DNA of 64,000 nucleotides from NCBI RefSeq assembly GCF_900545795.1, contig NZ_URAR01000005.1:67730-131729 (forward strand). The letters are read 5' to 3'. The notes under the pieces were generated by a model, which saw nothing but the letters and a program-made list of their open reading frames with translations, was not told the DNA's origin and did not search any database. The stretch is from an uncultured Veillonella sp. GTDB taxonomy: Bacteria; Bacillota; Negativicutes; Veillonellales; Veillonellaceae. Positions within the stretch are counted from its first letter, which is position 1; each line of letters begins with the position of its first letter. Both the position numbers and the translations under genes were made by a program. Shown piece after piece: positions 43,401 through 52,300 of the stretch.

Positions 43401-43953
43401 TATAATCTGTTACCTTATTTTTATTGCCTATAAAAATGGTGCTATTGATTTCTTCGGTTGATGTATTATTACTACCTAAGATAAGTGAGTTACTTGCACC
43501 ATAATACTTATCATTGGTATATATTTTATTGGCATTACCTATAACCCACGATGATCTTAAATTTTTTATCTCATTGCTATCACCAATAACATAATCACTA
43601 CCAGTCCCAGAACCTAATGTGTTATTATCACCAGTAATATCATTGCTACTAGTATTTACTGTATTTCCATCACCTAACACAGTATTTGTTTTCGCACTAG
43701 CCCCCATGGTATTGGCTGTATCAATATGAGCCGTAAAATTACCATTTCCATCAACACCTGTTGTCCACTCTCCATTAGTAGCGGCTTCTGCTAAGCTCCC
43801 TGCACTAGCAGTCAAAGCTAACACCGCTAGAACAGTCGCCATTTTCCTCGTGGCACGGCGCCCAGAGTGTTTAGTACAGCTATGAACCAGCTCTGATACG
43901 ACCACAAAACGTTGTTTTACCTTACTCCAAATCACATTATAAATCCCATTCAT
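40468..43953 (-). CDS. Trimeric autotransporter adhesin (YadA-like) with C-terminal SLH domain
   Basis: 1161-residue outer-membrane adhesin. Residues 1-58 are an extended signal (ESPR, MNGIYNVIWSKVKQRFVVVS, then a hydrophobic core and AEAA). About 90-620 are Hep_Hag head repeats with many VVIG/AIG-S turns; a neck (INVSKGRISADSYDAINGSQ) leads to a stalk with two similar DFATVGRAATEEQLK modules. The YadA beta-barrel anchor lies at about 955-1022 (ALHPLDFD to ISLKFG). Unusually, the chain continues: a short coiled coil (about 1030-1055) and one SLH domain (about 1066-1117, LFPDVPQNHWAYEYVATLAG), then a 44-residue tail. After the barrel this tail should be periplasmic and could hold peptidoglycan. 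Confidence 0.95.
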   Translation of the reverse strand: MNGIYNVIWSKVKQRFVVVSELVHSCTKHSGRRATRKMATVLAVLALTASAGSLAEAATNGEWTTGVDGNGNFTAHIDTANTMGASAKTNTVLGDGNTVNTSSNDITGDNNTLGSGTGSDYVIGDSNEIKNLRSSWVIGNANKIYTNDKYYGASNSLILGSNNTSTEEINSTIFIGNKNKVTDYIKDSVAIGSGMEFGKRSDNSVVIGNNAKNGVFPELASSKSNLVGSNGSVVIGDSASNQSPYSVVIGANAKMGDKWSSAGVSVVIGANATIADDSADNILIGSSNSKYTYSKIGTNVDWAIAMGHQVEIGDTSDQSVVIGGTSARIGNNAAHGTVLGSFSTISDDTWFGTALGYSAEVTGRSSLAIGHDAHIGVAGEPESRYSLAIGYKAKLESGVENATAVGPESNIKSGAKGSVAVGIKSTIEKGSFGSVAIGSNSNVKGTNNIAIGSGAKTTTKPGNVSSSVALGNSAKVEVGYSIGLGSSAAISEVAERSSVVGYGVATKSKYSSILGASSKIGSNSDYSFIGGYKSSIGDNVDRATLIGSSASVNSIGGTAIGFATAVDADTNYSVALGRSSKVKADNIFTTTKLTEFKADLGSYYDKNWNISSADGSYGVLSVGDSSGKRRIINVSKGRISADSYDAINGSQIYHLTNALNAQIAAAGGSVAAGTNVASVATGEVDGKKVYTVNAKNASVSVGDNFTLTTKENTTTNITDYNIKLKDIVTIGGVTEGNNPIKIDGTVGDITGLTNKTLDSDDFATVGRAATEEQLKLVMSDITDIKGSSYQGWNITVNDADKTAVGSDSTVDFSGTKDGDGNQNIIISKEENKLSFGLNDKITLGTGNTQVVVNGKEGSVNIGSEAGKKIDFNGTTGIGQVGNIIVNGDSGEITGLTNTTLDSEDFATVGRAATEEQLKGVNQQVTNNSAAINHLGGRVNQLSNRIDKAGAGAAALAALHPLDFDPDDKWDFVAGYGNYRGENAMALGAFYRTNEDTMFSVGGTLGNGDNMFNAGISLKFGQGNNISTTRVAMAKEIKDMCREMEAMKSAMLDSHAGRKIDTSKLQLFPDVPQNHWAYEYVATLAGNGMIQGYPDGTYDGNRPMTRYEFAAMLYRAMLNGATLSDKILTEFAPELERFTVDTVHTDKDGNPTVERVRVARQK
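40603..40758 (-). other. SLH domain encoded after the YadA anchor
   Basis: Residues about 1066-1117: FPDVPQNHWAYEYVATLAGN, GMIQGYPDGTYDGNRPMTRY and EFAAMLYRAM give the full W-A, G-Y-PDG-T, R-E-F pattern of S-layer homology domains. In Negativicutes the SLH domain of OmpM porins binds peptidoglycan, so this one likely ties the adhesin barrel to the cell wall. Confidence 0.9.
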
Positions 43954-44489
43954 AATACATGTCTCCTTTCTTCACTTGTGACTGACATGATGTATTAACA
44001 TTTTGGGTAATTCATATGCATTCTATTTAAAATATTATGAAGTATATATCACTTAAAAGTTGATTAAAGGCCAAGTTTTGCATTTCTTTTTTTCAGTATA
44101 CCATAGGAAACTTCATAAATCATCAATAAATTTCATAAAATTTTCATGATTAGTAAAGCTATAATTCTTTTCAATAAAACCTATATTTTTAATATTTATT
44201 TCTTAAAATAATATATATATCAAAACAAGAAGATCAAGTAAAATCAAGTAAAATAAAGGACTTATTATGTATCAATATTTTTGTTGTACAATTAATGTGT
44301 ATTTAAAGTATTTATCATATCCTCCTCTAATTAAATTGTAAAATTTGATTTATAAAACTTTCATATTTTGATAGCGTTCATTTAATTTTCATAATTGATA
44401 TTATATTATAATCAAGAGAAAACTATCAAATTTATCTCTCTTTTTCTGAAAATTAAAATTATATTTTACAAAAATTTTACTTTATTTTA
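43954..44489. other. AT-rich upstream region of the SLH adhesin
   Basis: No gene can be supported between the adhesin start and 44490. On the minus strand an extended -10 (TGGTATACT, 44095-44103) lies about 145 bases upstream of the adhesin ATG and is the best promoter candidate. The rest is very AT-rich. Confidence 0.45.
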
Positions 44490-44654
44490 ATGACTTCCTT
44501 CTATATTTTGATTATTGTATCTCTCTATCTCACTATCAAAATTAACATTAGTCAGGTAATCGATATCATTGAGACCATTAATGTCAAGGATATCATTGAA
44601 GGAGTTAATGTCATCGACATTCTTTTTAATACCTCTAAAAATAAGATTGCATAA
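44490..44654 (+). CDS. Possible small membrane peptide with 9-residue repeats
   Basis: A 54-codon frame begins with a hydrophobic helix (MTSFYILIIVSLYLTIKINI) and continues with a repeated nine-residue unit: DIIETINVK, DIIEGVNVI, DIL. The DNA shows the same 27-base period (ATCATTGA...TTAATGTC). Codon use in the repeat (GAG, ATC, GTC, AAG) differs from the AT-rich surroundings. There is no Shine-Dalgarno, so translation is doubtful. Confidence 0.35.
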   Translation: MTSFYILIIVSLYLTIKINISQVIDIIETINVKDIIEGVNVIDILFNTSKNKIA

Positions 44655-44675
44655 AATTTAATTTTGTTATACAAT
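44647..44675 (+). promoter_or_regulatory. Promoter of the HpcH-family aldolase gene
   Basis: TTGCAT (44647-44652) and TACAAT (44670-44675) with 17 bases between; leader of about 125 bases to the ATG at 44808. The stop codon of the possible small ORF overlaps the end of the -35 region. Confidence 0.7.
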
Positions 44676-44807
44676 AAAGTTACAGTAAGTAAATATACTG
44701 AAACAAACTTATTAAATATATAAAAGTACATAAGTAAATTGATTGATATACTAATTACACATTATTTCTAAATTTTTTAATCCATATTATTTATAAGGAG
44801 GATTATT

Positions 44808-45605
44808 ATGGCAATGGTAAAAGATTATTTAAAAAATGAATTTAAAGCAAACATTGAACAAGGCAAACTTCAATATGGTGTGGCAGTCGAAATGCCTTCT
44901 GCTGATGTGGCCGAAGTATTAGCAACTTCCAACTATGATTGGTTGTTTGTAGATGGTGAACATGGTGCTCATGACATTAATTCCTTAGTTGCTATTTCTA
45001 GAGCAGTAGCACCTTATAATGTAACCCCAGTTGTACGTATTCCAGAAGCTGGCACTGGTATCATTAAACAGTTACTAGACTCTGGCATTCAAAATATTAT
45101 TATTCCTAAAGTTGAAAGCGGCGAAGAAACTGAGCAGATTATGTATTGGGCATCTTATGCGCCACGTGGCAATCGCGGCATGGGTGCCGATGCAGTACGC
45201 GCTGCACGCTACGGTCGCATTGATGTAATGGAATATTTTAAACGCATTGCTGATGAAATCTGCATTTTACCTCAAATCGAAAGTAAAAAAGGTATTGAAA
45301 ACCTCGATGCTATTGCCACTACCCCAGGCATTGGCGGCGTATTCTTAGGACCTATCGATCTCGCTGTAGATATGGGCCATGGCGTGGATATATTCCATCC
45401 AGAAGTAGAAGAAGCTATGGAATATGCTATCAAACGTATCCGTGAACATAATGTGCCAGTTGGTACTATTGCAGGTACACCAGAACAAGCTAAACGCTTT
45501 GCTGATTATGGTGCAAGCTTCATTGGCATTGGCGCTGATACAGAACTCTTGGCAAAAGTTGTGGATGAAAACTTAGAAGCATTTAAGAGTTATATTGAGA
45601 AGTAA
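44808..45605 (+). CDS. HpcH/HpaI family aldolase
   Basis: 265-residue class II, metal-dependent aldolase of the HpcH/HpaI family, which splits 2-keto-3-deoxy acids to pyruvate and an aldehyde (for example 2-dehydro-3-deoxyglucarate or 4-hydroxy-2-oxoheptanedioate). DWLFVDGEHGAHDINSLV carries the active-site His, IPKVESGEETEQIMYWASYA and ILPQIESKKGIENLDAI the metal Glu, and VFLGPIDLAVDMGH the metal Asp. AAGGAGG precedes the ATG. No pathway partner is nearby, so the substrate is open. Confidence 0.92.
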   Translation: MAMVKDYLKNEFKANIEQGKLQYGVAVEMPSADVAEVLATSNYDWLFVDGEHGAHDINSLVAISRAVAPYNVTPVVRIPEAGTGIIKQLLDSGIQNIIIPKVESGEETEQIMYWASYAPRGNRGMGADAVRAARYGRIDVMEYFKRIADEICILPQIESKKGIENLDAIATTPGIGGVFLGPIDLAVDMGHGVDIFHPEVEEAMEYAIKRIREHNVPVGTIAGTPEQAKRFADYGASFIGIGADTELLAKVVDENLEAFKSYIEK

Positions 45606-45623
45606 AAAATTAGATTTATACAG

Positions 45624-45656
45624 AAAAACAGCCCCTTATATAAGGGGCTGTTTTTT
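45624..45656 (+). terminator. Terminator of the aldolase gene
   Basis: Perfect stem AAAACAGCCCCTTA / TAAGGGGCTGTTTT with a 2-base centre and six T, 18 bases after the stop. Confidence 0.95.
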
Positions 45657-45698
45657 ATATGACTATATACTAGTACTGTAATAAATCATAATCAAACT

Positions 45699-45747
45699 AA
45701 AATAACTGTTGAGATACATCACTTTGATGACATCTCAACAGTTATTT
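45699..45747 (-). terminator. Long hairpin after the small membrane protein gene
   Basis: AAAATAACTGTTGAGAT pairs with ATCTCAACAGTTATTTT, with an inner CATCA/TGATG stem, about 22 pairs in total. It lies 15 bases after the small ORF stop on the minus strand and would end the rlmD transcript; it is flanked by A/T runs on both sides. Confidence 0.75.
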
Positions 45748-45761
45748 TCTACTATCTTCTA

Positions 45762-45938
45762 TTAAAAGTTAAGCTCATTGATACTTAAAGCTATACTAGA
45801 AATTCCTACTAATATAAGCCCTAAAAGTATCAGCAAGTTTTCTATATTCTTTTCTGCTTTATATCGATTCACATATTTGGGAATCATTAAAACTAGTCCT
45901 ACTCCAAATAGTAAAAAAATGATACCTTTTAACATCAT
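45762..45938 (-). CDS. Small two-helix membrane protein
   Basis: A 58-codon frame beginning MMLKGIIFLLFGVGLVLMIP, then a polar turn (KYVNRYKAEKNIENL) and a second hydrophobic helix (LILLGLILVGISSIALS). GAGG lies seven bases before the second ATG (45935), a good ribosome site. It lies 95 bases downstream of rlmD and just before a strong hairpin, so it looks like the last gene of that transcript. I do not recognise a family; the shape is that of many uncharacterised small membrane proteins. The opposite-strand frame is a shadow. Confidence 0.65.
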   Translation of the reverse strand: MMLKGIIFLLFGVGLVLMIPKYVNRYKAEKNIENLLILLGLILVGISSIALSINELNF

Positions 45939-46033
45939 AGTACCTCAAATTTATATTTCCATCATAAATCTTCACATTGCTCAATTTTAAGTAATACTAT
46001 TTCTAACTATTTATAATTTAAAACACATGAATT

Positions 46034-47404
46034 TTACATGTTTACTCGCTGTAATAACGCTACCGCCTCACAATGGCTTGTTTGTGGGAACATATCCACA
46101 GGCTGCACGTCTTGTACTTCATAGCCAAGTTCTCGTAGGACTACAATATCTCTAGCCATGGATGCAGGGTTACAAGACACGTATACGATTCGCTCCGGTT
46201 TCATGGTAGCTGCTGCTTTTAGGACTTCTTCTTTGCAACCAGCACGGATTGGATCAAAGACAATAACATCGGATTTAACGCCTCGTTTTACAAGGGCTGG
46301 CATTTCCTTAGCTGCATCAGCAGCAATAAACTCTGCATTAGTAATATTATTTCGCGCTGCATTAGCCTTAGCATCGACGATGGCAGGCTCTACAATTTCA
46401 ATACCAATCACATGCTTTGCCTTTTGCGCTAAGAACAAGGAAATCGTCCCTGTGCCACAATATGCATCAATGACTGTTTCATAGCCAGTAAGATTAGCAT
46501 ACTCTAGTGCCTTTTTATATAATACATTGGTTTGCTCTGGATTCACTTGGAAAAATGAGTGCGGTGACAAACGAAACTCCAATGTATCAATAGTATCACT
46601 AATCGTATTATCGCCCCAAAGTAAGGTACAATCTGCCCCCATAATAACATTGGTTTTCTTCGGATTATGATTCAACACAATGCTTTTCACTTCAGGCATT
46701 TCAGCTCGAATCGTGCTAATCCAATGGTCTTTATTCGCTAAGGAAGACTTCGTTGACACGATAATAAGCATCCACCCATTTTTACCAATGCGGCCAATAA
46801 TATGGCGAATCTCCCCTTCACCGGTTACTTCATTATATGGTTCAAGGCCACTTTCATTGATGAGTCGCTCACAGACTTGAGCCATTTTATTATTCCCTTC
46901 ATCCTGGATTTTACAATCTACGCAAGGCACAATAGAATGTGACCCCATGGCATAAAAGCCAAGCTCCGCCCTGCCTGCACGACCACCTACAGGAATTTGC
47001 ATTTTATTGCGATAATGCCACGGCGTAGTAGGTCCTAAAGTAGGTAGAACTACATCGGGATTTGTCTGACCAATGCGCTCCATAATATCACGCACTTTTT
47101 GAGTCTTCAAACGCAATTGCTCTTCATAGCTTACATGTTGCAACTGACAGCCACCACAAATGCCATATACAGGGCAATCTGGTGTAATGCGATGCGGCGA
47201 GGCTTCTAAAATCTCTACAATCTTGCCCGTAGCATACTTCTTCTTTACTAAATCAATGCGCACTTTTACTACTTCTTCAGGTAACGCAAAAGGAACAAAC
47301 ACAGTAAAGCCTTCATATCGGCCTACGCCTTCACCGCTATTACCTAAACCATTAATGCGCACTTCATAGACTTGACCCTTTTCCACAGGTACAATTGACT
47401 TCAT
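46034..47404 (-). CDS. rlmD: 23S rRNA (uracil-C5)-methyltransferase RlmD family
   Basis: 456-residue SAM-dependent methyltransferase of the RumA/TrmA group. An N-terminal TRAM domain (about 1-65, VYEVRINGLGNSGEGVGRYE) leads to the 4Fe-4S cysteines (CPVYGICGGCQLQH and VPCVDCKIQ), the SAM motif (VIDAYCGTGTISLFLAQKA), FDPIRAGCKEEVL and the catalytic VSCNPASMARDI. Firmicute members act on 23S rRNA uracil(s) and are often named RlmCD; which site is methylated here is not settled. AAAAGGAG precedes the ATG. Followed by a small membrane protein gene. Confidence 0.92.
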   Translation of the reverse strand: MKSIVPVEKGQVYEVRINGLGNSGEGVGRYEGFTVFVPFALPEEVVKVRIDLVKKKYATGKIVEILEASPHRITPDCPVYGICGGCQLQHVSYEEQLRLKTQKVRDIMERIGQTNPDVVLPTLGPTTPWHYRNKMQIPVGGRAGRAELGFYAMGSHSIVPCVDCKIQDEGNNKMAQVCERLINESGLEPYNEVTGEGEIRHIIGRIGKNGWMLIIVSTKSSLANKDHWISTIRAEMPEVKSIVLNHNPKKTNVIMGADCTLLWGDNTISDTIDTLEFRLSPHSFFQVNPEQTNVLYKKALEYANLTGYETVIDAYCGTGTISLFLAQKAKHVIGIEIVEPAIVDAKANAARNNITNAEFIAADAAKEMPALVKRGVKSDVIVFDPIRAGCKEEVLKAAATMKPERIVYVSCNPASMARDIVVLRELGYEVQDVQPVDMFPQTSHCEAVALLQRVNM

Positions 47405-47471
47405 TGTTATAACTCCTTTTCATCTCATTGGGCTACTCATGCCTCATTTCAGTCTGTTTATATCCCTCTTA

Positions 47472-48302
47472 TTATACACTATATTCAATGCTTCGCTTAA
47501 CTGGAATATAAAGTTTTGTCACATACTGTTCCACCTGTTTAGTAGCCACTTGTCCGATAGTATATTCTTCGAAAATATCACCATTTACTTCATAGCCCAT
47601 AGATTCCAGTTTTTGGATTAAATAAGGATATGAGTCAATCAATGTTTCATAAGATCCCTTCACATATGTTATAGCGTAAAGCCCACCAGGTCGCACGGTA
47701 GATGTGACTTCAGTTGTAATCCTATATAGGCGATGGATACGAGTAAAGTCATTGGCTTTAACGTCTGCTTCAGCGAGCACTGAGCCAGTATATACAACAC
47801 CAGACATTTGAGCATCTTTTACAAATTTCGTGTAGGCTTCGCCCCAATAAGTATTTGAGGTAACAGCCTCGTCTCCTAAAAACTCACTATATACAATAGG
47901 CTGATCCTGTAACTCTATAAAATTAAATTCTTCTATTTTCGCATGTAAGCCTTCAAGAGTTTGTTCTTTTACATAATGCAAACTATGTTGTAATTTTTGT
48001 AATCGCTTTATTTCTTCCGCCACTTTTACTTCTTGCTCTGCCATTAATTGAAATAGTTGCTCTGGCGTAGGATTTTCTGTATATGAGCTTAGCTCTTTAA
48101 TAGATACGCCCATTTCACGGAGGGAGTATAAAACCCAGAATACCTCGATTTGACTGGCATCATAATAGCGATAGCCATTTTCACCCACTATAGCAGGCTT
48201 AAAAAGATTTATTTTATCATAATAAAGCAAAGTATCTTTATTTATGCCAAATAATTTGGCAAATGCTCCTGTTGTATAGCGAGTACGACCAATTCGTTGC
48301 AT
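47472..48302 (-). CDS. MerR family regulator with effector-binding domain
   Basis: 276-residue regulator. Residues 8-75 are a MerR winged helix (YTTGAFAKLFGINKDTLLYY, GYRYYDASQIEVFWVLYSLR), then a coiled-coil dimer helix (about 80-125), then a GyrI-like ligand-binding domain (about 135-276). This layout resembles the BmrR/TipAL type that activates multidrug or detoxification genes. GGAGGATAGC precedes the ATG. Divergent from the GNAT gene, which could be a target, but the gap between them shows no clear MerR 19-base spacer promoter. Confidence 0.9.
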   Translation of the reverse strand: MQRIGRTRYTTGAFAKLFGINKDTLLYYDKINLFKPAIVGENGYRYYDASQIEVFWVLYSLREMGVSIKELSSYTENPTPEQLFQLMAEQEVKVAEEIKRLQKLQHSLHYVKEQTLEGLHAKIEEFNFIELQDQPIVYSEFLGDEAVTSNTYWGEAYTKFVKDAQMSGVVYTGSVLAEADVKANDFTRIHRLYRITTEVTSTVRPGGLYAITYVKGSYETLIDSYPYLIQKLESMGYEVNGDIFEEYTIGQVATKQVEQYVTKLYIPVKRSIEYSV

Positions 48303-48439
48303 GCTATCCTCCTTCGTAAATTATATTTAGCCTATTTTTAATTCTAAAACTATTGACCCTAGACTTACTCTATAGTTTATACTACATTTGCCGAAAGCTC
48401 AATGACAATAAATTCCACGAAAAGAACTCTAGCTCAAAG

Positions 48440-48515
48440 CATACCATCTCTAATGACTTACTATCTTTAATAACTTGCTAGCTCTATAACTTACTATCTC
48501 TAATGACTTACTATA
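48440..48515. repeat. Short direct repeat ATCTCTAATGACTTACTAT
   Basis: The 19-base word occurs near 48446 and again near 48496, with weaker copies (ATCTTTAATAACTTGCTAG, CTCTATAACTTACTAT) between. It lies just before the GNAT gene, whose ribosome site follows the last copy. Coordinates are approximate by eye. Confidence 0.5.
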
Positions 48516-48535
48516 TTAACGAAAAGGAAAATCTC

Positions 48536-49108
48536 ATGCTAACTTACATTCCCATTACTAATAAATCAGAAGATTATTACAAGATAAAAACCTTATATCG
48601 CCATAGCTTCCCTACGCTAGAGCAATTACCCTGGCCTTTATTGTCATATCGTGCACTTACTGGTTCTGCTTGGCTCCTCAGTTTTTATGAGGCAAATCAA
48701 TTTATTGGTTTTGCCTATATAATTCCTCATCGAGATATACTTTGCATTATGTTTATGGCAATTACACCAAATCAACAAGGCTTAGGCTATGGCAGTCAAA
48801 TCTTACAGCAAATAGAACGGGATTTTAAGAACTATCGACTCTGTCTCTACATGGAAGAGCTAAACCCAAAAGCCCCCAATTATGAAGAACGAATCCAGCG
48901 TAGTCAATTTTATTTTCGCAATGGCTATACGCCTATGCACTATACAGTCCATGAATCAGGTGTAGTGTATGACATGCTAGCTGCTAATGGCAAAGTAAGC
49001 GAACTAGAGTACACAGAACTAATGAATAATTTTTTAGGCCCATATTTGCGACATATATATCACAACTCCCTGGAGCCAATCTTTACAGCATTAAAGTATA
49101 TCTCTTAA
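48536..49108 (+). CDS. GNAT family N-acetyltransferase
   Basis: 190-residue acetyltransferase of the GNAT fold: FIGFAYIIPHRDILCIMFMA (strands 3-4) and ITPNQQGLGYGSQILQQIE with the acetyl-CoA loop Q-x-x-G-x-G/S. Members of this subgroup modify small molecules or protein N-termini; the acceptor cannot be told. The start is the ATG at 48536 with AAAAGGA upstream, in place of the ATG at 48503, which lies in a repeat. Divergent from the MerR gene. Confidence 0.85.
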   Translation: MLTYIPITNKSEDYYKIKTLYRHSFPTLEQLPWPLLSYRALTGSAWLLSFYEANQFIGFAYIIPHRDILCIMFMAITPNQQGLGYGSQILQQIERDFKNYRLCLYMEELNPKAPNYEERIQRSQFYFRNGYTPMHYTVHESGVVYDMLAANGKVSELEYTELMNNFLGPYLRHIYHNSLEPIFTALKYIS

Positions 49109-49156
49109 TTATACTACTGTTTCAGTTGAAGTCATGCTGTATAAACTTAATAACAC

Positions 49157-49204
49157 AAAAGAGATGTTATGAAATGACATATATCACTTCACAACATCTC
49201 TTTT
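49157..49204 (+). terminator. Hairpin after the GNAT gene
   Basis: AAAAGAGATGTT / AACATCTCTTTT outer stem of 12 pairs with an inner TGAA/TTCA stem, followed by T-rich sequence. Confidence 0.8.
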
Positions 49205-49251
49205 AATTTTTATAGGCTATAAGTTTAAATGTCTAATCTCAACTCTTATTC

Positions 49252-49283
49252 GCCTCTATAATGTGCCAATATAATATAGAGGC
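49252..49283 (-). terminator. Weak hairpin downstream of pyc
   Basis: GCCTCTATA / TATAGAGGC stem of nine pairs with a 14-base loop; T-run weak on the minus strand. It could end the pyc transcript about 75 bases after its stop. Confidence 0.4.
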
Positions 49284-49358
49284 TTAGCATTACTGTGCGA
49301 TAGACAGGCCTTACTAGCATTTTTAGTATTAGTAGCCCTTAGTATTATATCAATCTAA

Positions 49359-52300
49359 TTAGCTAGCTTGACCTTCTTGAATCTTAATGAGGCAATCGCC
49401 ACTTTCGATGCGGCTGCCTTCACGCACGTAGATTTCACCAACTAAACCATCTACTGGAGCGGTAATCGTTGTTTCCATCTTCATAGCTTCTGTTACTACT
49501 AATGGTTCACCTTTAGTAACTAATTGACCTTTATTTACAAGAATCTTAACTACAGAACCAGATAATGTAGCACCAACTTCACCAGGTTGTGATTTATCTA
49601 CTTTATGACGTACAACACCAGTAGTCTTCACATGTTTATCGCGAATCTTAATATCGCGCGGCTGACCATTGAATTCAAAGCTTACAATACGATTACCATC
49701 TTCATCGACTTCACTAATGTGAATCAATTTAATGATGAGCATTTTACCTTTTTCAATAGTTACATGAATGGCTGTACCACGTTTCATACCAAAGAAGAAG
49801 GTTGGTGTATCAAGTGTTGAAATATCGTCATAATCACTGAGGAATTCTACATGATCGCTGAATACTTTTGGATATAAGCAATAAGCGATTACATCTTCAT
49901 CAGTAGCTTTAGAGCCCATTTCAACTAAATGTTTACGCACATCTTCAAAATCAACAGGTTCTAAGAATTTACCAGGACGACCAGCCAATGGCTTCTTCCC
50001 TTTTAAAATAATCTTTTGTAATTTTTCAGGGAAGCCTTGATATGGTACACCTAGATACCCTTGGAAGAATTCAACTACGGATTGTGGGAAATCTAGAGTT
50101 TCCCCTTTAGCATATACATCTTCTTCAGTTAAATCATTTTGTACCATGAATAAAGTCATATCACCAACTACTTTAGAGGATGGCGTTACTTTGATAATAT
50201 CGCCAAACATCATATTTACTTGATGATACATTTTCTTAATTTCAGCCCAACGTTCGCCAAGGCCTACACTCTTAGCTTGTTGTTGCAAGTTAGAATACTG
50301 GCCACCAGGCATTTCATGTTGATACACTTCAGTGCTTGGATATGGATTTGTTTTATCCACACCTTTGTAATACGGACGAATGGACGCAAAATAATCACTC
50401 ATTCGTTCCATATATTCAGCATCAAGAACTGGTTGACGTTCATGACCGGTTAAACCATAGTACAAGGAATTCATGCTTGGTTGACTAGTACCATTAGCAA
50501 ACGCGGAATATGCCACATCCACTACATCAACGCCAGCATCAATAGCACGCCCTAAAGAGTATAACGCATTGCCTGCCCCTTCATGAGTATGAAGATGAAT
50601 TGGCACATTGACAGCATCTTTAAGCGCCGCTACTAAATTATATGCTGCTTGAGGTTTTAAAAGGCCTGCCATATCTTTAATCGCAATGATATTAGCACCA
50701 GCTTTTTCCACTTCTTTCGCCATTTTAACATAATAATCTAGATTATATTTTGTACGACTTGCATCTAAAATATCGCCCGTATAGCAAAGTGCCACTTCAG
50801 CAATTTTATTTTGATTACGTACTTCATCAATGGCTACATGCATATTATCTAAGCTGTTTAAGCTATCGAATACGCGGAATACGTCGATACCATTTTTAGC
50901 TGATAATTCAATGAATTTGCGCACTACATTGTCTGGATAGCTTGTGTATCCTACAGCATTAGCACCGCGAAGCAACATCTGTAATAGTACATTAGGCACT
51001 TCTTTGCGGAACATGCGTAAACGTTCCCATGGATCTTCATGTAAGAAGCGATACGCTACGTCAAATGTAGCACCGCCCCAACATTCAAGGGAGAATAAAT
51101 TAGGTACCCCACGAGCTGCTTCCCCAGCAACGCGCGCCATATCGGCTGTACGAAGACGTGTAGCAAATAAAGATTGATGCGCATCACGCCATGTTGTATC
51201 AGTAAAATATACCTTTTGTTCACCCATTAACCATTTACTGAATCCTTCAGGACCTAATTCATCAAGCTTTTGCTTAGTCCCTGCTGGTGGATCCATTGGA
51301 AGCATTGGTGGCATTTGAATTGGTTCAAAATTAGGTAACTCTTCATGCCCTAAGTTTTGATAGCCATTTACCGTTACATTCGCAATATAACGCATCATTT
51401 TAGTACCACGGTCACGCACTTGTTTGAACACGAATAATTCAGGATGTTCATCAATGAAGTTTACATTACATTTACCGGATACAAAGGTTGGATTTTCCAA
51501 TACATTGATAAGGAAATGAATATTAGTTTTTACACCGCGAATACGGAACTCACGAAGACAGCGAATCATTTTATTAATACAGTCTTCTGGAGTCAATGCA
51601 TGTGAAGAGGCTTTAACTAATAAAGAATCATAGTATGGAGTAATAACGGACCCTGTGAAAGCATTGCCGCCGTCAAGACGAATACCAAATCCACCACTAG
51701 AGCGATAAGCCATCAATTTACCAGTGTCTGGCATGAAGTTATTGCTTGGGTCTTCTGTAGTAATACGACATTGAATAGCTTGACCAATGCATTTAATATC
51801 TTCTTGTTGTGGCATGCCAACAACTTCATCAAATAAGGAATATCCTTCGGCAACGCGAATTTGTGTATGCACAATATCAATGCCTGTTACAAGCTCAGTA
51901 ATAGTATGTTCTACTTGAATACGAGGGTTTACTTCTATGAAGTAGAAGTTGCCATCAGCTGTTACTAAGAATTCAACGGTACCAGCGCCTACATAATTTA
52001 CATTTTTCATGAGCTTAACAGCAGCATTACAAATGCGTTCGCGAGTTTCTAGTGGCAACGCCCAAGCTGGAGCAATTTCAACTACTTTTTGATGACGACG
52101 TTGTACGGAACAGTCGCGTTCATGTAAATGAACTACATTGCCATGTTCGTCACCAATAATCTGTACTTCAATATGTTTTGGTTCTACGATGAGTTTTTCT
52201 ACATATACATCATCATCGCCAAACGCCATTTTAGCTTCTGATTTAGCGCGGTCATACGCATCGCGTAATTCATCCATGGACTCAACGGCACGCATACCGC

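Noticed and set aside
42200..43700. CRISPR-like or tandem DNA repeats in the adhesin head region
   Set aside because: The repeats are degenerate, in frame and encode Hep_Hag turns; there are no equal-length spacers or identical repeats.
45778..45990. 70-codon plus-strand frame after the aldolase
   Set aside because: The opposite strand has a better frame with ribosome site and two membrane helices; this one begins inside it without a Shine-Dalgarno.
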